From a virus: a DNA stretch of 22,360 nucleotides. Location of the stretch: IMG/VR virus record IMGVR_UViG_3300043468_000096, positions 1-22,360 of that record; one strand, given 5' to 3'. Shown here one piece after another: positions 15,164 to 21,265 of the stretch. The notes beneath the pieces are model-generated. The model made no database searches and was not told the origin of the DNA. It was given only the letters and a program-made list of their open reading frames with translations. The position numbers were made by a program, and so were the translations under genes. The first letter of the stretch is position 1, and each line of letters opens with the position of its first letter.

Positions 15164-15519
15164 TATAGTTCTCCAGAGTAAGTGATGGGGCTCGGCACCC
15201 CGTTGAGATAAATGCCGATCACGCCAACCTGTCCGGTGCCGTAAACAGCGGGGTTTCCTACGGGGTTCCAGCCCCAGAGTTCGCGGCTGACAACCTGTGC
15301 AGTGTCAGGCCGGGGATTGTAGAGGGCGATTGGATCATTGATCGGCACACGCCCGACGAAATACTGAGGCTGATCCTTGTCGAGGCAATAGGGGCAGTTC
15401 TTGATGTTTGTGACGCGACCGGCGACGACTTGAGGCTTTAGCTCGTGGAGGTCATACCTCTGTCCGCACGTATCACACATGCCGAACGCCAGTTTGCCTT
15501 TTGCATAAGGGACCGACAT
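15163..15519 (-). CDS. zinc-ribbon phage protein
   Basis: This encodes 118 residues. Four Cys (C15-x2-C18 and C42-x2-C45) in FGMCDTCGQRY and NCPYCLD make a clear treble-clef or zinc-ribbon pair, separated by a 'QVVAGRVTNIKNCP' strand. The C-terminal half is Pro/Gly/Asn-rich (WGWNPVGNPAVYGTGQVGVI) and looks like a short beta domain. The gene sits between the adaptor and the Gly/Arg-rich proteins, so a minor virion or assembly role is likely; I know no defined function. An ATG-TAG pair lies immediately upstream of the start. The stop overlaps the next start by one base. Confidence 0.7.
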   Translation of the reverse strand: MSVPYAKGKLAFGMCDTCGQRYDLHELKPQVVAGRVTNIKNCPYCLDKDQPQYFVGRVPINDPIALYNPRPDTAQVVSRELWGWNPVGNPAVYGTGQVGVIGIYLNGVPSPITYSGEL

Positions 15520-15531
15520 CTACATTATACC

Positions 15532-16233
15532 CTAAAAATCGTATCCGACGAACGGGATGAACCTGTCGCTGGAGCGATCCCGGTCCTCGTCGGCGGCAAG
15601 CTGGAACGCCTCGTCATAGAGGTCCTTGAGCATTGAAACGCGGTCAGAAGCCTCTGGCTTCTTGAGAGCAATGTGATATGCCAGCCCGGCAACGAGAGCA
15701 TTGTAGAACCGGAACGGGATCTCAATCGTCTGGCTGACGGGGTTCGTCGCGTCGTCCATGCGCTTCAGATACCAGTACGCGAGCGTGTAAACGGTGCTGG
15801 AGTCCGGAACCGGCCAGAGCGTAATCTGTGGCGAGTTTGTCGCCCTGTTTACATAGATCTGGTAGGGACGCCCCGTCTGGTCCTTTGTCGGTATGTTCGC
15901 GTATGTGGACACCGAGATCCTGTTCAGGGAAATGTCGGTGTTGATTCCGGCGCTGCTCGTCCGGCACACATGCTCAATGTAGTCAATCGCGTCAGCCGGG
16001 AGCCCGTCGGCAGACGTGTAGGTCTTCTGACCGGCCACAAGAGTAATGGTGCCGGAACGAACAGTCCAGAGGTTCAGGCCCTTGTTGGCCCACTCCGCTA
16101 GGAGGAAGTTCATGCTGCGCCGAGCAGTCTTCAGGTCATACCCCGAACGCAGTTCAAGGCCAGCCCTCTCGTAGGCTTCCTCGACCAATTCCCCAATGTC
16201 GGGGTTCCAAGTTGTCGTTCCGCTCGTAGCCAT
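15532..16233 (-). CDS. candidate head-tail adaptor / tail accessory factor (P22 gp4-like)
   Basis: This encodes 233 residues. The N-terminal helical part (DIGELVEEAYERAGLELRSG, then LKTARRSMNFLLAEWANKGLN) resembles the start of P22 gp4-type adaptor proteins that bind below the portal ring to begin the tail. The middle is beta-rich (TITLVAGQKTYTSADGLPAD...PQITLWPVPDSSTVYTLAYWY), and the C-terminus is a helical bundle (FYNALVAGLAYHIALKKPE). Length exceeds P22 gp4 (166 residues) because of the beta insert, a form common in environmental podoviruses. A gp10-like partner is encoded at 3941-6121, supporting a P22-like tail machine. The assignment rests on pattern, not a search. Confidence 0.6.
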   Translation of the reverse strand: MATSGTTTWNPDIGELVEEAYERAGLELRSGYDLKTARRSMNFLLAEWANKGLNLWTVRSGTITLVAGQKTYTSADGLPADAIDYIEHVCRTSSAGINTDISLNRISVSTYANIPTKDQTGRPYQIYVNRATNSPQITLWPVPDSSTVYTLAYWYLKRMDDATNPVSQTIEIPFRFYNALVAGLAYHIALKKPEASDRVSMLKDLYDEAFQLAADEDRDRSSDRFIPFVGYDF

Positions 16234-16320
16234 TTTCTATCCTAAGTGTGAGCCCCGCTCCAAGAGGCATACCGCCGATTACAGGAGCCGCCTGCCCAAA
16301 TGCTCACGTTCCCCGCTATC
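16234..16320 (-). other. 87-base non-coding gap with long-range inverted repeat
   Basis: This is one of very few gaps between genes here. It holds a perfect six-base inverted repeat, GTGAGC at 16248-16253 and GCTCAC at 16302-16307, separated by 48 bases, plus two copies of AGCGGGG (minus strand) near its two ends. Next to the downstream start is TTAGGA, a plausible ribosome binding site six bases from the ATG at 16233. It has no T-loop or other tRNA hallmarks and no U-run typical of a terminator. It may be a structured leader; I see no convincing promoter. Confidence 0.35.
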
Positions 16321-16461
16321 TTAGTGCTTGCCTCTGTCGCCCCTGTTGGGGTCTTTCGGGCCTAGCTTTTTGGAACCCCGCCTATGGACCGGCTTGTTCC
16401 GGCCCCGGCTCTTCTTGGTGAAGAGCGGGACGTTGTTCCCGATTGCGTCTTTCTTTGCCAT
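16321..16461 (-). CDS. 46-residue basic protein
   Basis: This short gene encodes MAKKDAIGNNVPLFTKKSRG and continues with an Arg/Lys/Gly-rich tail to DRGKH. It starts inside the upstream stop (TAATG), so translation is coupled, and it stops just before the only clear non-coding gap in this half of the window. Composition suggests nucleic-acid binding or packing within the virion. I do not recognise a family. The coupling and the coding-like composition make it a credible gene despite its size. Confidence 0.6.
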   Translation of the reverse strand: MAKKDAIGNNVPLFTKKSRGRNKPVHRRGSKKLGPKDPNRGDRGKH

Positions 16462-18563
16462 TATGCGTACCTGTCGGACTCACCCGCCGCGAGATATTCC
16501 TGATATTCATTATAGTTCGGGTCGCCCGGAGATGGAATTCCGATGCCCCGATCCCAGCGCTCATACTGTGAAATCCTGCGGCGGCGGCGCTCAACGGGTT
16601 CCGTCTGGTATGACTGATATGGCTGGTAGTATGCCGTCTGGTACTGGTAGTTCTTGCCGCCAAGTTCCTGCGTTGGGATGCCCGCGACACCAGCGTTTCC
16701 AGATGTTCCGCTCGGAGTTTCAGAGGGAACCCCATAACCCGTGGCAAGCTGCTGCTGCTTGAGCGGATCAAGGCGCTCATAGGCGGCAACAGCCTGACCG
16801 GGCTTCGCTAGGGTTCTCATGCCGCGCTGAACTTCGGAGAAGGCATCGCCAAACTGTCCGGGGAGCTTGCCCAAAAGGCCAGATATACCGCCAACTATGG
16901 TAGTTCCAGCCTTTGCGAAGATATTTCCAGTTATCGGAGCAGTAATGCCAGTGACGGCAGCAACCTTGACCTTCTGATCCGTGGTAAGCGGATACTTCTC
17001 ATCGGTCATGCGGGCGAACCGCATCTTGTCCATGTACTCCCTCTGGACATCTTCCGGCATTGCTGCAAGATCTTCAGCGGTTATGGGAGTGCCGTCCGGC
17101 TTTGTGGGATATCCAAACTGTCTGGGTCCAACGATTGAGCCAGAGGGGTAAATTCCGTCTCCATAAACATCTTCAACAGCAGCAAGTTCTACGGCGGCGG
17201 GGCTAACGTCAACGCCGCTCGGTAGAGAAGAAATACCGGCAGGTACGCCGCCGATTTGGCTGGGAGAAAGACCGGCATACGCAGTCGGATCCTGCGCACG
17301 AGCAAGAGCCTCTCGACGAAGGTTTGCCTGATCACGGCTGACCGCCGACATTGCCTTTCCTTCGTCAAAGTGCATGTAGTCTTTTGAGAACTCACCAGTC
17401 TCAAAAGCTCCTCCCCACCTCTGATTCTGGAACTCGCCATACATATCGGGGTTGTCATAAAAACTGCCAATCACGCCAGTTGCAAAGTCTCTGTATGGAC
17501 CGGCAAGGGCAGACTGAATCTTTGCCGCCTCAGATGGGCTTCTGTACCCGCTGCGGACACCGCCAATGGGATTATAAGCCTTTTCTCCTATTTTCTCGTA
17601 TCCAACGGGTTTGCCGGTAACTGGATCGCTGATTCTGATGTCAATCGCCTGACCACGAGTGTGCTGCGCCGAGTCCCCGCCACGAAGTCCGCTGAAGTAG
17701 TCAACCGGCTTCATGGTTCTCAGGGATTCGTCGGCAATGGCTTGATGAATCTTTTGCGCGCCCGGAGTAAGCTTGTTCGGGTCGTAACCCTTCGACCACT
17801 TCTCCATTGGTACGCCATATTCCGTCAAAAGATTTGACGGAGTAATCTCCGTCGAGAACCTGCTCGGCTCTGTCATTCCCGGGAGAGATAGAGTCCTCTC
17901 GCTAAACCCACTGTGATAATAACCAGTCGCGCCTAGCCCAGAATCAGTCACCGTGGTTGGCGGTGTATATGTCTGCTGGGCGATATCAGAGATAGTCCCG
18001 GCAATCTGCCCACCGCCAATCTTCACCGGCACATTCATTGGGCCGACGTTGATCGCCGATATGCCGCCGTTGGCAATGTCCTGACTAAGGGCCTGCTGAC
18101 GGCTTGCTACCACCGCATCCTTGTAGGCGGCCTCCTGCTGTACCGCAGCATCTACGGGGTTTTGTCCTCCAGCCACGGACGTTGGCGCAGCAGTTGATGG
18201 ATCTGAGGCAGAAGACTGTATGCCTCCCACTCCACCGTAGTCACTGCCTCCGTAATCGCTGCCGCCGTAGTCACTGCCACCACCGCTTTCGCTTCCAACA
18301 TCATTGTAGCTGTTGCCGTCAAATCCGCCATCACCGCCGCCCTGATATCCGTCGTAACTATCCTCGGGAGGGCGTTCGTTGCCCATAGATGATGCGCTGT
18401 CGTCGGCAAAAGAAGGAATCCCCTTCGGACCACGGCGGGGTCCGTTACCATTCAAACGCTGAAGCGCCTGCATCTCTTGCCAATTGAGGTAGGCAAGATA
18501 TTCCTTTGGATGGCCGGATCCGGGGTTGTATGTGGTTGGGGCAGTGACTTTCTTCTTGCTCAT
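16461..18563 (-). CDS. large virion protein with internal M15-type peptidase domain (virion-associated lysin candidate)
   Basis: This encodes 700 residues. Residues 50-115 are a Gly/Ser/Asp-rich disordered linker with GGSDYGG repeats. Residues about 240-405 look like a zinc D,D- or L,D-peptidase of the M15 clan: GDSAQH301TRGQAID308 gives the H-x6-D metal pair, R at 341 lies in a GYRSP segment, and RWGGAF...D395-Y-M-H398 gives the acid and final His. The same W-G-G...D-x-x-H signature occurs in the phage's own endolysin. Residues about 535-575 (TGITAPITGNIFAKAGTTIV) are hydrophobic and may contact a membrane. The C-terminus is Tyr/Gln-rich. I infer a particle-borne peptidoglycan hydrolase that opens the cell wall during DNA entry. 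It overlaps neighbours by ATGA upstream and TAATG downstream. Confidence 0.7.
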   Translation of the reverse strand: MSKKKVTAPTTYNPGSGHPKEYLAYLNWQEMQALQRLNGNGPRRGPKGIPSFADDSASSMGNERPPEDSYDGYQGGGDGGFDGNSYNDVGSESGGGSDYGGSDYGGSDYGGVGGIQSSASDPSTAAPTSVAGGQNPVDAAVQQEAAYKDAVVASRQQALSQDIANGGISAINVGPMNVPVKIGGGQIAGTISDIAQQTYTPPTTVTDSGLGATGYYHSGFSERTLSLPGMTEPSRFSTEITPSNLLTEYGVPMEKWSKGYDPNKLTPGAQKIHQAIADESLRTMKPVDYFSGLRGGDSAQHTRGQAIDIRISDPVTGKPVGYEKIGEKAYNPIGGVRSGYRSPSEAAKIQSALAGPYRDFATGVIGSFYDNPDMYGEFQNQRWGGAFETGEFSKDYMHFDEGKAMSAVSRDQANLRREALARAQDPTAYAGLSPSQIGGVPAGISSLPSGVDVSPAAVELAAVEDVYGDGIYPSGSIVGPRQFGYPTKPDGTPITAEDLAAMPEDVQREYMDKMRFARMTDEKYPLTTDQKVKVAAVTGITAPITGNIFAKAGTTIVGGISGLLGKLPGQFGDAFSEVQRGMRTLAKPGQAVAAYERLDPLKQQQLATGYGVPSETPSGTSGNAGVAGIPTQELGGKNYQYQTAYYQPYQSYQTEPVERRRRRISQYERWDRGIGIPSPGDPNYNEYQEYLAAGESDRYA

Positions 18564-18760
18564 TTCATCCTCTTGGGACGCCGAGGACGACGCTGCCGCC
18601 GAGCCTCTGACAAGGCGATAGCGACCGCCTGCTTCGGATTTGTCACGCGCTGGCCCGAGCTAGACTTGAGGGTGCCGACCTTGAATTCGTGCATCACCCT
18701 CTTCACCTTGCCGGGGCGGGCAATCTGCTTGCCCATATTTCCGCGAGACATAGCCATCAT
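18560..18760 (-). CDS. small basic phage protein, DUF6496-like
   Basis: This encodes 66 residues, very basic. The core KVKRVMHEFKVGTLKSSSGQ followed by RVTNPKQAVAIALSEARR matches DUF6496, a short protein common in phages and some bacteria, predicted to form a beta hairpin plus helix; function unknown. The C-terminus is almost pure Arg/Lys/Pro. The start is ambiguous: ATGs at 18760 (ATGA overlap with the upstream stop), 18757 and 18751 all precede the conserved core. Confidence 0.75.
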   Translation of the reverse strand: MMAMSRGNMGKQIARPGKVKRVMHEFKVGTLKSSSGQRVTNPKQAVAIALSEARRQRRPRRPKRMK

Positions 18761-18978
18761 TCACACCGCTTCTTACGATGGTTCCACTTGCCGTTGCGCT
18801 TTACGCAATCACGCCAAGCGGCCTCCTGATCAGGAGGCATTCTTTTGGCGATGATTGGCATCATTTCCTTAGCGACATGCGTGACCAGCCCGAACCAGAA
18901 GTCCGGGCTTTTCGCCACGAAATATGTGCCAATCGCCAAACCCAACACGCAGGCGATCAGTACGACCGCCTCCGACAT
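18757..18978 (-). CDS. small inner-membrane protein with basic C-terminus
   Basis: This encodes 73 residues. One N-terminal membrane segment (residues 4-24, VVLIACVLGLAIGTYFV) is followed by a soluble helix and a basic tail with a Cys pair framing GKW (WRDCVKRNGKWNHRKKRC). I recognise the general type as a small conserved phage membrane protein but not a defined function. Its place right after the holin suggests a lysis-cassette role, for example a holin partner or minimal spanin-like factor; it is too short for a normal Rz. Start and stop overlap both neighbours (TGATG upstream, ATGA downstream). Confidence 0.7.
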   Translation of the reverse strand: MSEAVVLIACVLGLAIGTYFVAKSPDFWFGLVTHVAKEMMPIIAKRMPPDQEAAWRDCVKRNGKWNHRKKRCE

Positions 18979-19148
18979 CAGACCTTCTTCTTCTTGTCAA
19001 GAAACGACCAGCCGAGACCGACCAGTGTGATGACAGCGCCGACGGCCTCGTTGACAACAGCCTGATCGGCAATGCCCTTGGCCGCGACATAACCACCACC
19101 GAATGTGAGCAGGTGGCGAACGAAACCGAGTACCATTTCCTTGTTCAT
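18978..19148 (-). CDS. small holin-like membrane protein
   Basis: This encodes 56 residues (MNKEMVLGFVRHLLTFGGGY at the start, DKKKKV at the end). Two hydrophobic segments at about residues 6-24 and 34-50 are separated by a short polar turn (KGIADQAVVNEA) and followed by a Lys-rich cytoplasmic tail. This is the layout of class II holins, and the sequence resembles Pam3-gp28-type putative holins. It would form membrane lesions releasing the endolysin encoded just upstream. An AGGAAG lies five bases before the ATG and overlaps the endolysin stop. The gene ends in TGATG with the next start. Confidence 0.75.
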   Translation of the reverse strand: MNKEMVLGFVRHLLTFGGGYVAAKGIADQAVVNEAVGAVITLVGLGWSFLDKKKKV

Positions 19149-19157
19149 GCGAACTTC

Positions 19158-19568
19158 CTATTTTGTGCCGGGGTATGATTTCCACGGCAGTTGGTAGTGG
19201 GGGCCGTCTTTGAACGTAGTCCAGTCCCCGCCCCACTCAACGGGAACCTTTTCTGCCTTGGCCGCAGCCTTCATGGCTGTGGCAATCTTTCCGTAAAGGG
19301 GCCAGTCCCAGCGGACGGCACCATCAATATATGCCACAACGTCAATGGCGTGGCTGTATCCATTGGCCGCAGGAATGTGGCGGCTCTTGAGCGTCTTGGA
19401 GGCACCCTTGCTCACAAGGATCTTCTGTTCAGCCAGTGTACGGACCCCGCACGTAATGCCGAAGGTGAACTGCTTGTCCGTCCAGTCCTTCGCGCAACGG
19501 GTCACAACGCGCACCAAATCCGGATGTACGCCCTTGAGCCTCGAAAGCGATGTCTTGCTAAATTCCAT
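19158..19568 (-). CDS. endolysin, M15 family L-Ala-D-Glu / D-Ala peptidase
   Basis: This encodes 136 residues from the ATG at 19568; a longer reading from 19634 would run back into the preceding gene. It is a small zinc peptidase that cuts peptidoglycan stem peptides to lyse the host. Metal and catalytic signatures: GVRTLAEQ at residues 41-48, SRH at 62-64, HAID with D76, then EWGGDW (111-116) and D121-G-P-H124. The usual H-x6-D spacing of M15 is stretched here by about five residues (IPAANGYSH), a variant seen in some phage endolysins. Length fits single-domain phage M15 enzymes, with no cell-wall binding domain and no signal sequence, so a holin is needed for release. It is translationally coupled to the exported-protein gene by TGATG. 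Confidence 0.88.
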   Translation of the reverse strand: MEFSKTSLSRLKGVHPDLVRVVTRCAKDWTDKQFTFGITCGVRTLAEQKILVSKGASKTLKSRHIPAANGYSHAIDVVAYIDGAVRWDWPLYGKIATAMKAAAKAEKVPVEWGGDWTTFKDGPHYQLPWKSYPGTK

Positions 19569-19966
19569 CACGAACCCTGAATTACGGCGAAGTCTTCCTT
19601 GACGAGCTTCGCGTCCTGCGCAAATCCCAGCCATTGATCAGCCGTGAGAATGACAACGGTTTCCGCGATTGCGCAGTTCTGCTTGTCAAACATTGCAACC
19701 CCGACAGAGATCGTGCCGTCGGGGTCCTGAAGAAGCATGACCATGAAGTTGCCGACATCAATCGGCTTCTTCCCGGCATTAGCCCTGTTGATGTTTACAA
19801 CGCGAGCCGCCCGCTGAGCAGCCTCCGATTTCGCAAGCATGACAATCGCGCCGGTATCACGAACGATTTCGGCGAACTCTGAAACGGGGACGCACTCCTG
19901 AGAGCGAGCAGGGGCGCTGAAAGCCAGAAGGGCTGCGAGAGCGAGTATTACCGACCGAACGGCCAT
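19568..19966 (-). CDS. exported protein of unknown function in the lysis cassette
   Basis: This encodes 132 residues from the ATG at 19966. That start gives a clean signal peptide: MAVR, a hydrophobic core at residues 5-17, and an A18-P-A20 signal-peptidase I site. There is no lipobox. The mature part is about 110 residues with just two Cys (C25 and C98) that could form a disulphide in the periplasm, and a mixed alpha/beta look (GNFMVMLLQDPDGTISVGVA). I do not recognise the family. It overlaps the upstream membrane gene by 19 bases and runs into the endolysin start through TGATG, so it is probably co-translated with the lysis genes. Periplasmic roles such as lysis control, spanin-like help or superinfection exclusion are possible but unproven. 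Confidence 0.65.
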   Translation of the reverse strand: MAVRSVILALAALLAFSAPARSQECVPVSEFAEIVRDTGAIVMLAKSEAAQRAARVVNINRANAGKKPIDVGNFMVMLLQDPDGTISVGVAMFDKQNCAIAETVVILTADQWLGFAQDAKLVKEDFAVIQGS

Positions 19967-20166
19967 GCGGACATTACCTTCGTGATGAACGCGGCAATCG
20001 CAGCCGACGCCCCGCCAACCATCATAAGCACTTTCCAACCACCTGTGGCCTTGTCAAGGGTGGCGCGGATGGCCTTCACGTCATCCTTCACCTCGGCCAC
20101 GTCTTTCTCAAGGCGTTCAACCTGCACTTCCATACGGGCAACCGAAATTTCAACCTTTGTATCCAT
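19948..20166 (-). CDS. coiled-coil plus membrane-anchor protein (XhlA/holin-accessory-like)
   Basis: This encodes 72 residues. Residues 1-40 form a charged heptad-type helix (MEVQVERLEKDVAEVKDDVK), and residues 45-66 form one hydrophobic membrane segment followed by a short WPFGR tail. This two-part plan matches the XhlA-type haemolysin or holin-accessory proteins encoded in phage lysis cassettes, which sit in the inner membrane with the coil in the cytoplasm. Next to an endolysin gene, a role in timing or helping membrane permeabilisation is likely. An AGGTGA lies just upstream of the ATG. The end overlaps the start of the exported-protein gene by 19 bases. Confidence 0.7.
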   Translation of the reverse strand: MDTKVEISVARMEVQVERLEKDVAEVKDDVKAIRATLDKATGGWKVLMMVGGASAAIAAFITKVMSAWPFGR

Positions 20167-20171
20167 CTATG

Positions 20172-20543
20172 TCACCTGAACCGTGCCGTCTTCGCGGCGA
20201 TTCTCTTTGGTTGAGGGACGAACTGCTTCCCGGATTTTGTCCCGGCACGTTTCGCCCGGGTTGTCGCTGCATATTCAGCGGATGTCAGTGCGGCACGGGC
20301 CTTCTTGGGGAGGTAGCGCTCTCCGGTCTTGCCGGATGGCTTTCCGCTCTTGGTTCCCCAATCTTCCTTCGTCCACTTGGACATGGACTTCTGTGCCGCA
20401 GTCTTCGGGCCGGTATATCCACCGCCGCGCTGCTTGTAGATCTTGCCAGCCAACTGCATCGCTCTGGCTGAGTGCTTGCCGCCCATCTTCGCCTTGGCTT
20501 CGGCCTTGGCACTTGACCACAATGCTTCGTTGGTGCGGCCCAT
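20172..20543 (-). CDS. small basic phage protein, DUF5872-like
   Basis: This encodes 123 residues from the ATG at 20543, which begins MGRTNEALWSSAKAEAKAKM. A longer version starting at 20603 is possible, but its extra 20 residues would lie wholly inside the upstream gene, so I prefer the shorter start. The N-terminal half (ALWSSAKA...MGGKHSARAMQLAGKIYKQRGGGY) resembles a common phage helical basic segment. The C-terminal half, KWTKEDWGTKSGKPSGKTGE followed by RYLPKKARAALTSAE and a TKSGKQFVPQPK tail, is the pattern of DUF5872, known from phages and some large eukaryotic viruses with no proven function. The high Lys/Arg content suggests nucleic-acid contact; that is inference. Confidence 0.75.
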   Translation of the reverse strand: MGRTNEALWSSAKAEAKAKMGGKHSARAMQLAGKIYKQRGGGYTGPKTAAQKSMSKWTKEDWGTKSGKPSGKTGERYLPKKARAALTSAEYAATTRAKRAGTKSGKQFVPQPKRIAAKTARFR

Positions 20544-20544
20544 G

Positions 20545-20787
20545 CTAGCAAGCCCAAGCTCTGCGCGCCTTACGGAGGCGGCTGTTTGGATCCTTAGCGG
20601 CATTGGGCCACATCTTCATCTGGCCAGCGGAACGGGCGCAGAAGGACTTCTTACGCGCACCGCCTTCAGGCTGCGGCGGCTTGAGGTTCATGCCCTGTTT
20701 CTTGGCAGAAGCACGACCTTTGGCATTTAAGCCGCCTTTGGGATTCTTGCCTTCCGATCTTTGCCAAGCGGGGGTTTTATATGGCAT
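20545..20787 (-). CDS. small basic phage protein, DUF6321-like
   Basis: This encodes 80 residues, strongly basic. It has the recognisable order 'WQRSEGKNPKGGLNAKGRAS', then a 'NLKPPQPEGG' segment, then 'RKKSFCARSAGQMKMW', ending in an Arg-rich RKARRAWAC. This is the layout I recall for DUF6321, a short protein found in very many tailed phages with no established function. Two conserved Cys (one in SFCAR, one C-terminal) are present. It overlaps the endonuclease gene by eleven bases and ends one base before the next start (TAG-C-ATG), so translation is probably coupled. Confidence 0.75.
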   Translation of the reverse strand: MPYKTPAWQRSEGKNPKGGLNAKGRASAKKQGMNLKPPQPEGGARKKSFCARSAGQMKMWPNAAKDPNSRLRKARRAWAC

Positions 20788-21265
20788 TTCTTTCCTCCGC
20801 TACCACCATCCGACAGAACTTAACCACGTCAGAGTGGGAGAATTCGGCCTTGCAAACATTGTACATGTAAACGACAATTTGAACGTTGTCTTTGGAGTAA
20901 GGCTTCGAGCTATCGACTCGATCTATGGATGGAACCCAAGGATTGCAGGCATGAGCACCGACCCTTTTTTCGACCAGATCAAACGGTATCCCGGTTACTT
21001 CGCACCTTCCAGAAAGTATTTTTTCCTCAATCCAAGGAGCGCCAAAATCAAGTTCTGGCCAGCCATTGGACTTCGCCCTTTTCTGAGCATTTCCATAAAG
21101 CCTTTGCGCCCTCAACTTAACAGGATTTTTTGCGGCCCACTCAGCTTTTGAGCATGAATTGCAGACACCAGATTTACCCTTCCCAAACGAGACAACGGAC
21201 TCATCGCCACCGCACATTGTGCAGATTAATTCAGCTAAGTTGCAGAAGGCGGGAGACTTAGCCAT
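20777..21265 (-). CDS. HNH-like homing endonuclease with N-terminal zinc ribbon
   Basis: This encodes 162 residues. Two Cys-x2-Cys knuckles (C15/C18 and C35/C38) form a probable zinc ribbon. The catalytic-type region lies at residues 86-142: a GRCEVTGIPF strand, then PSIDRVDSSKPYSKDNVQ, then VVYMYNVCKAEF. This matches a family of small free-standing phage nucleases related to HNH enzymes, which nick or cut DNA to spread their own gene. The first His expected of a classical HNH is replaced here (SIDR), so the catalytic assignment is tentative. The gene overlaps the end of the upstream structural gene by eight bases and the start of the next by eleven, and its codons look more A/T-rich than the neighbours, consistent with a mobile insertion. 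Confidence 0.7.
   Translation of the reverse strand: MAKSPAFCNLAELICTMCGGDESVVSFGKGKSGVCNSCSKAEWAAKNPVKLRAQRLYGNAQKRAKSNGWPELDFGAPWIEEKILSGRCEVTGIPFDLVEKRVGAHACNPWVPSIDRVDSSKPYSKDNVQIVVYMYNVCKAEFSHSDVVKFCRMVVAEERNAI

Noticed and set aside
15524-15529. Perfect TATAAT on the minus strand between the adaptor and zinc-ribbon genes
   Set aside because: A transcript from it would begin at or inside the ATG at 15519, and no good -35 lies 16-18 bases upstream; the region also encodes a stop and start.
16234-16320. Possible tRNA
   Set aside because: No acceptor stem with a TTCGA-type T-loop, and the candidate anticodon loop lacks the near-invariant U33 and a paired stem.
19158-19634. Longer endolysin starting at 19634
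   Set aside because: The extra 22 residues overlap the upstream gene and are Arg-rich without a motif; the TGATG-coupled start at 19568 fits the family length.
19568-20038. Longer exported protein starting at 20038
   Set aside because: It would place 24 polar residues before the signal peptide and overlap the upstream gene far more than the start at 19966.
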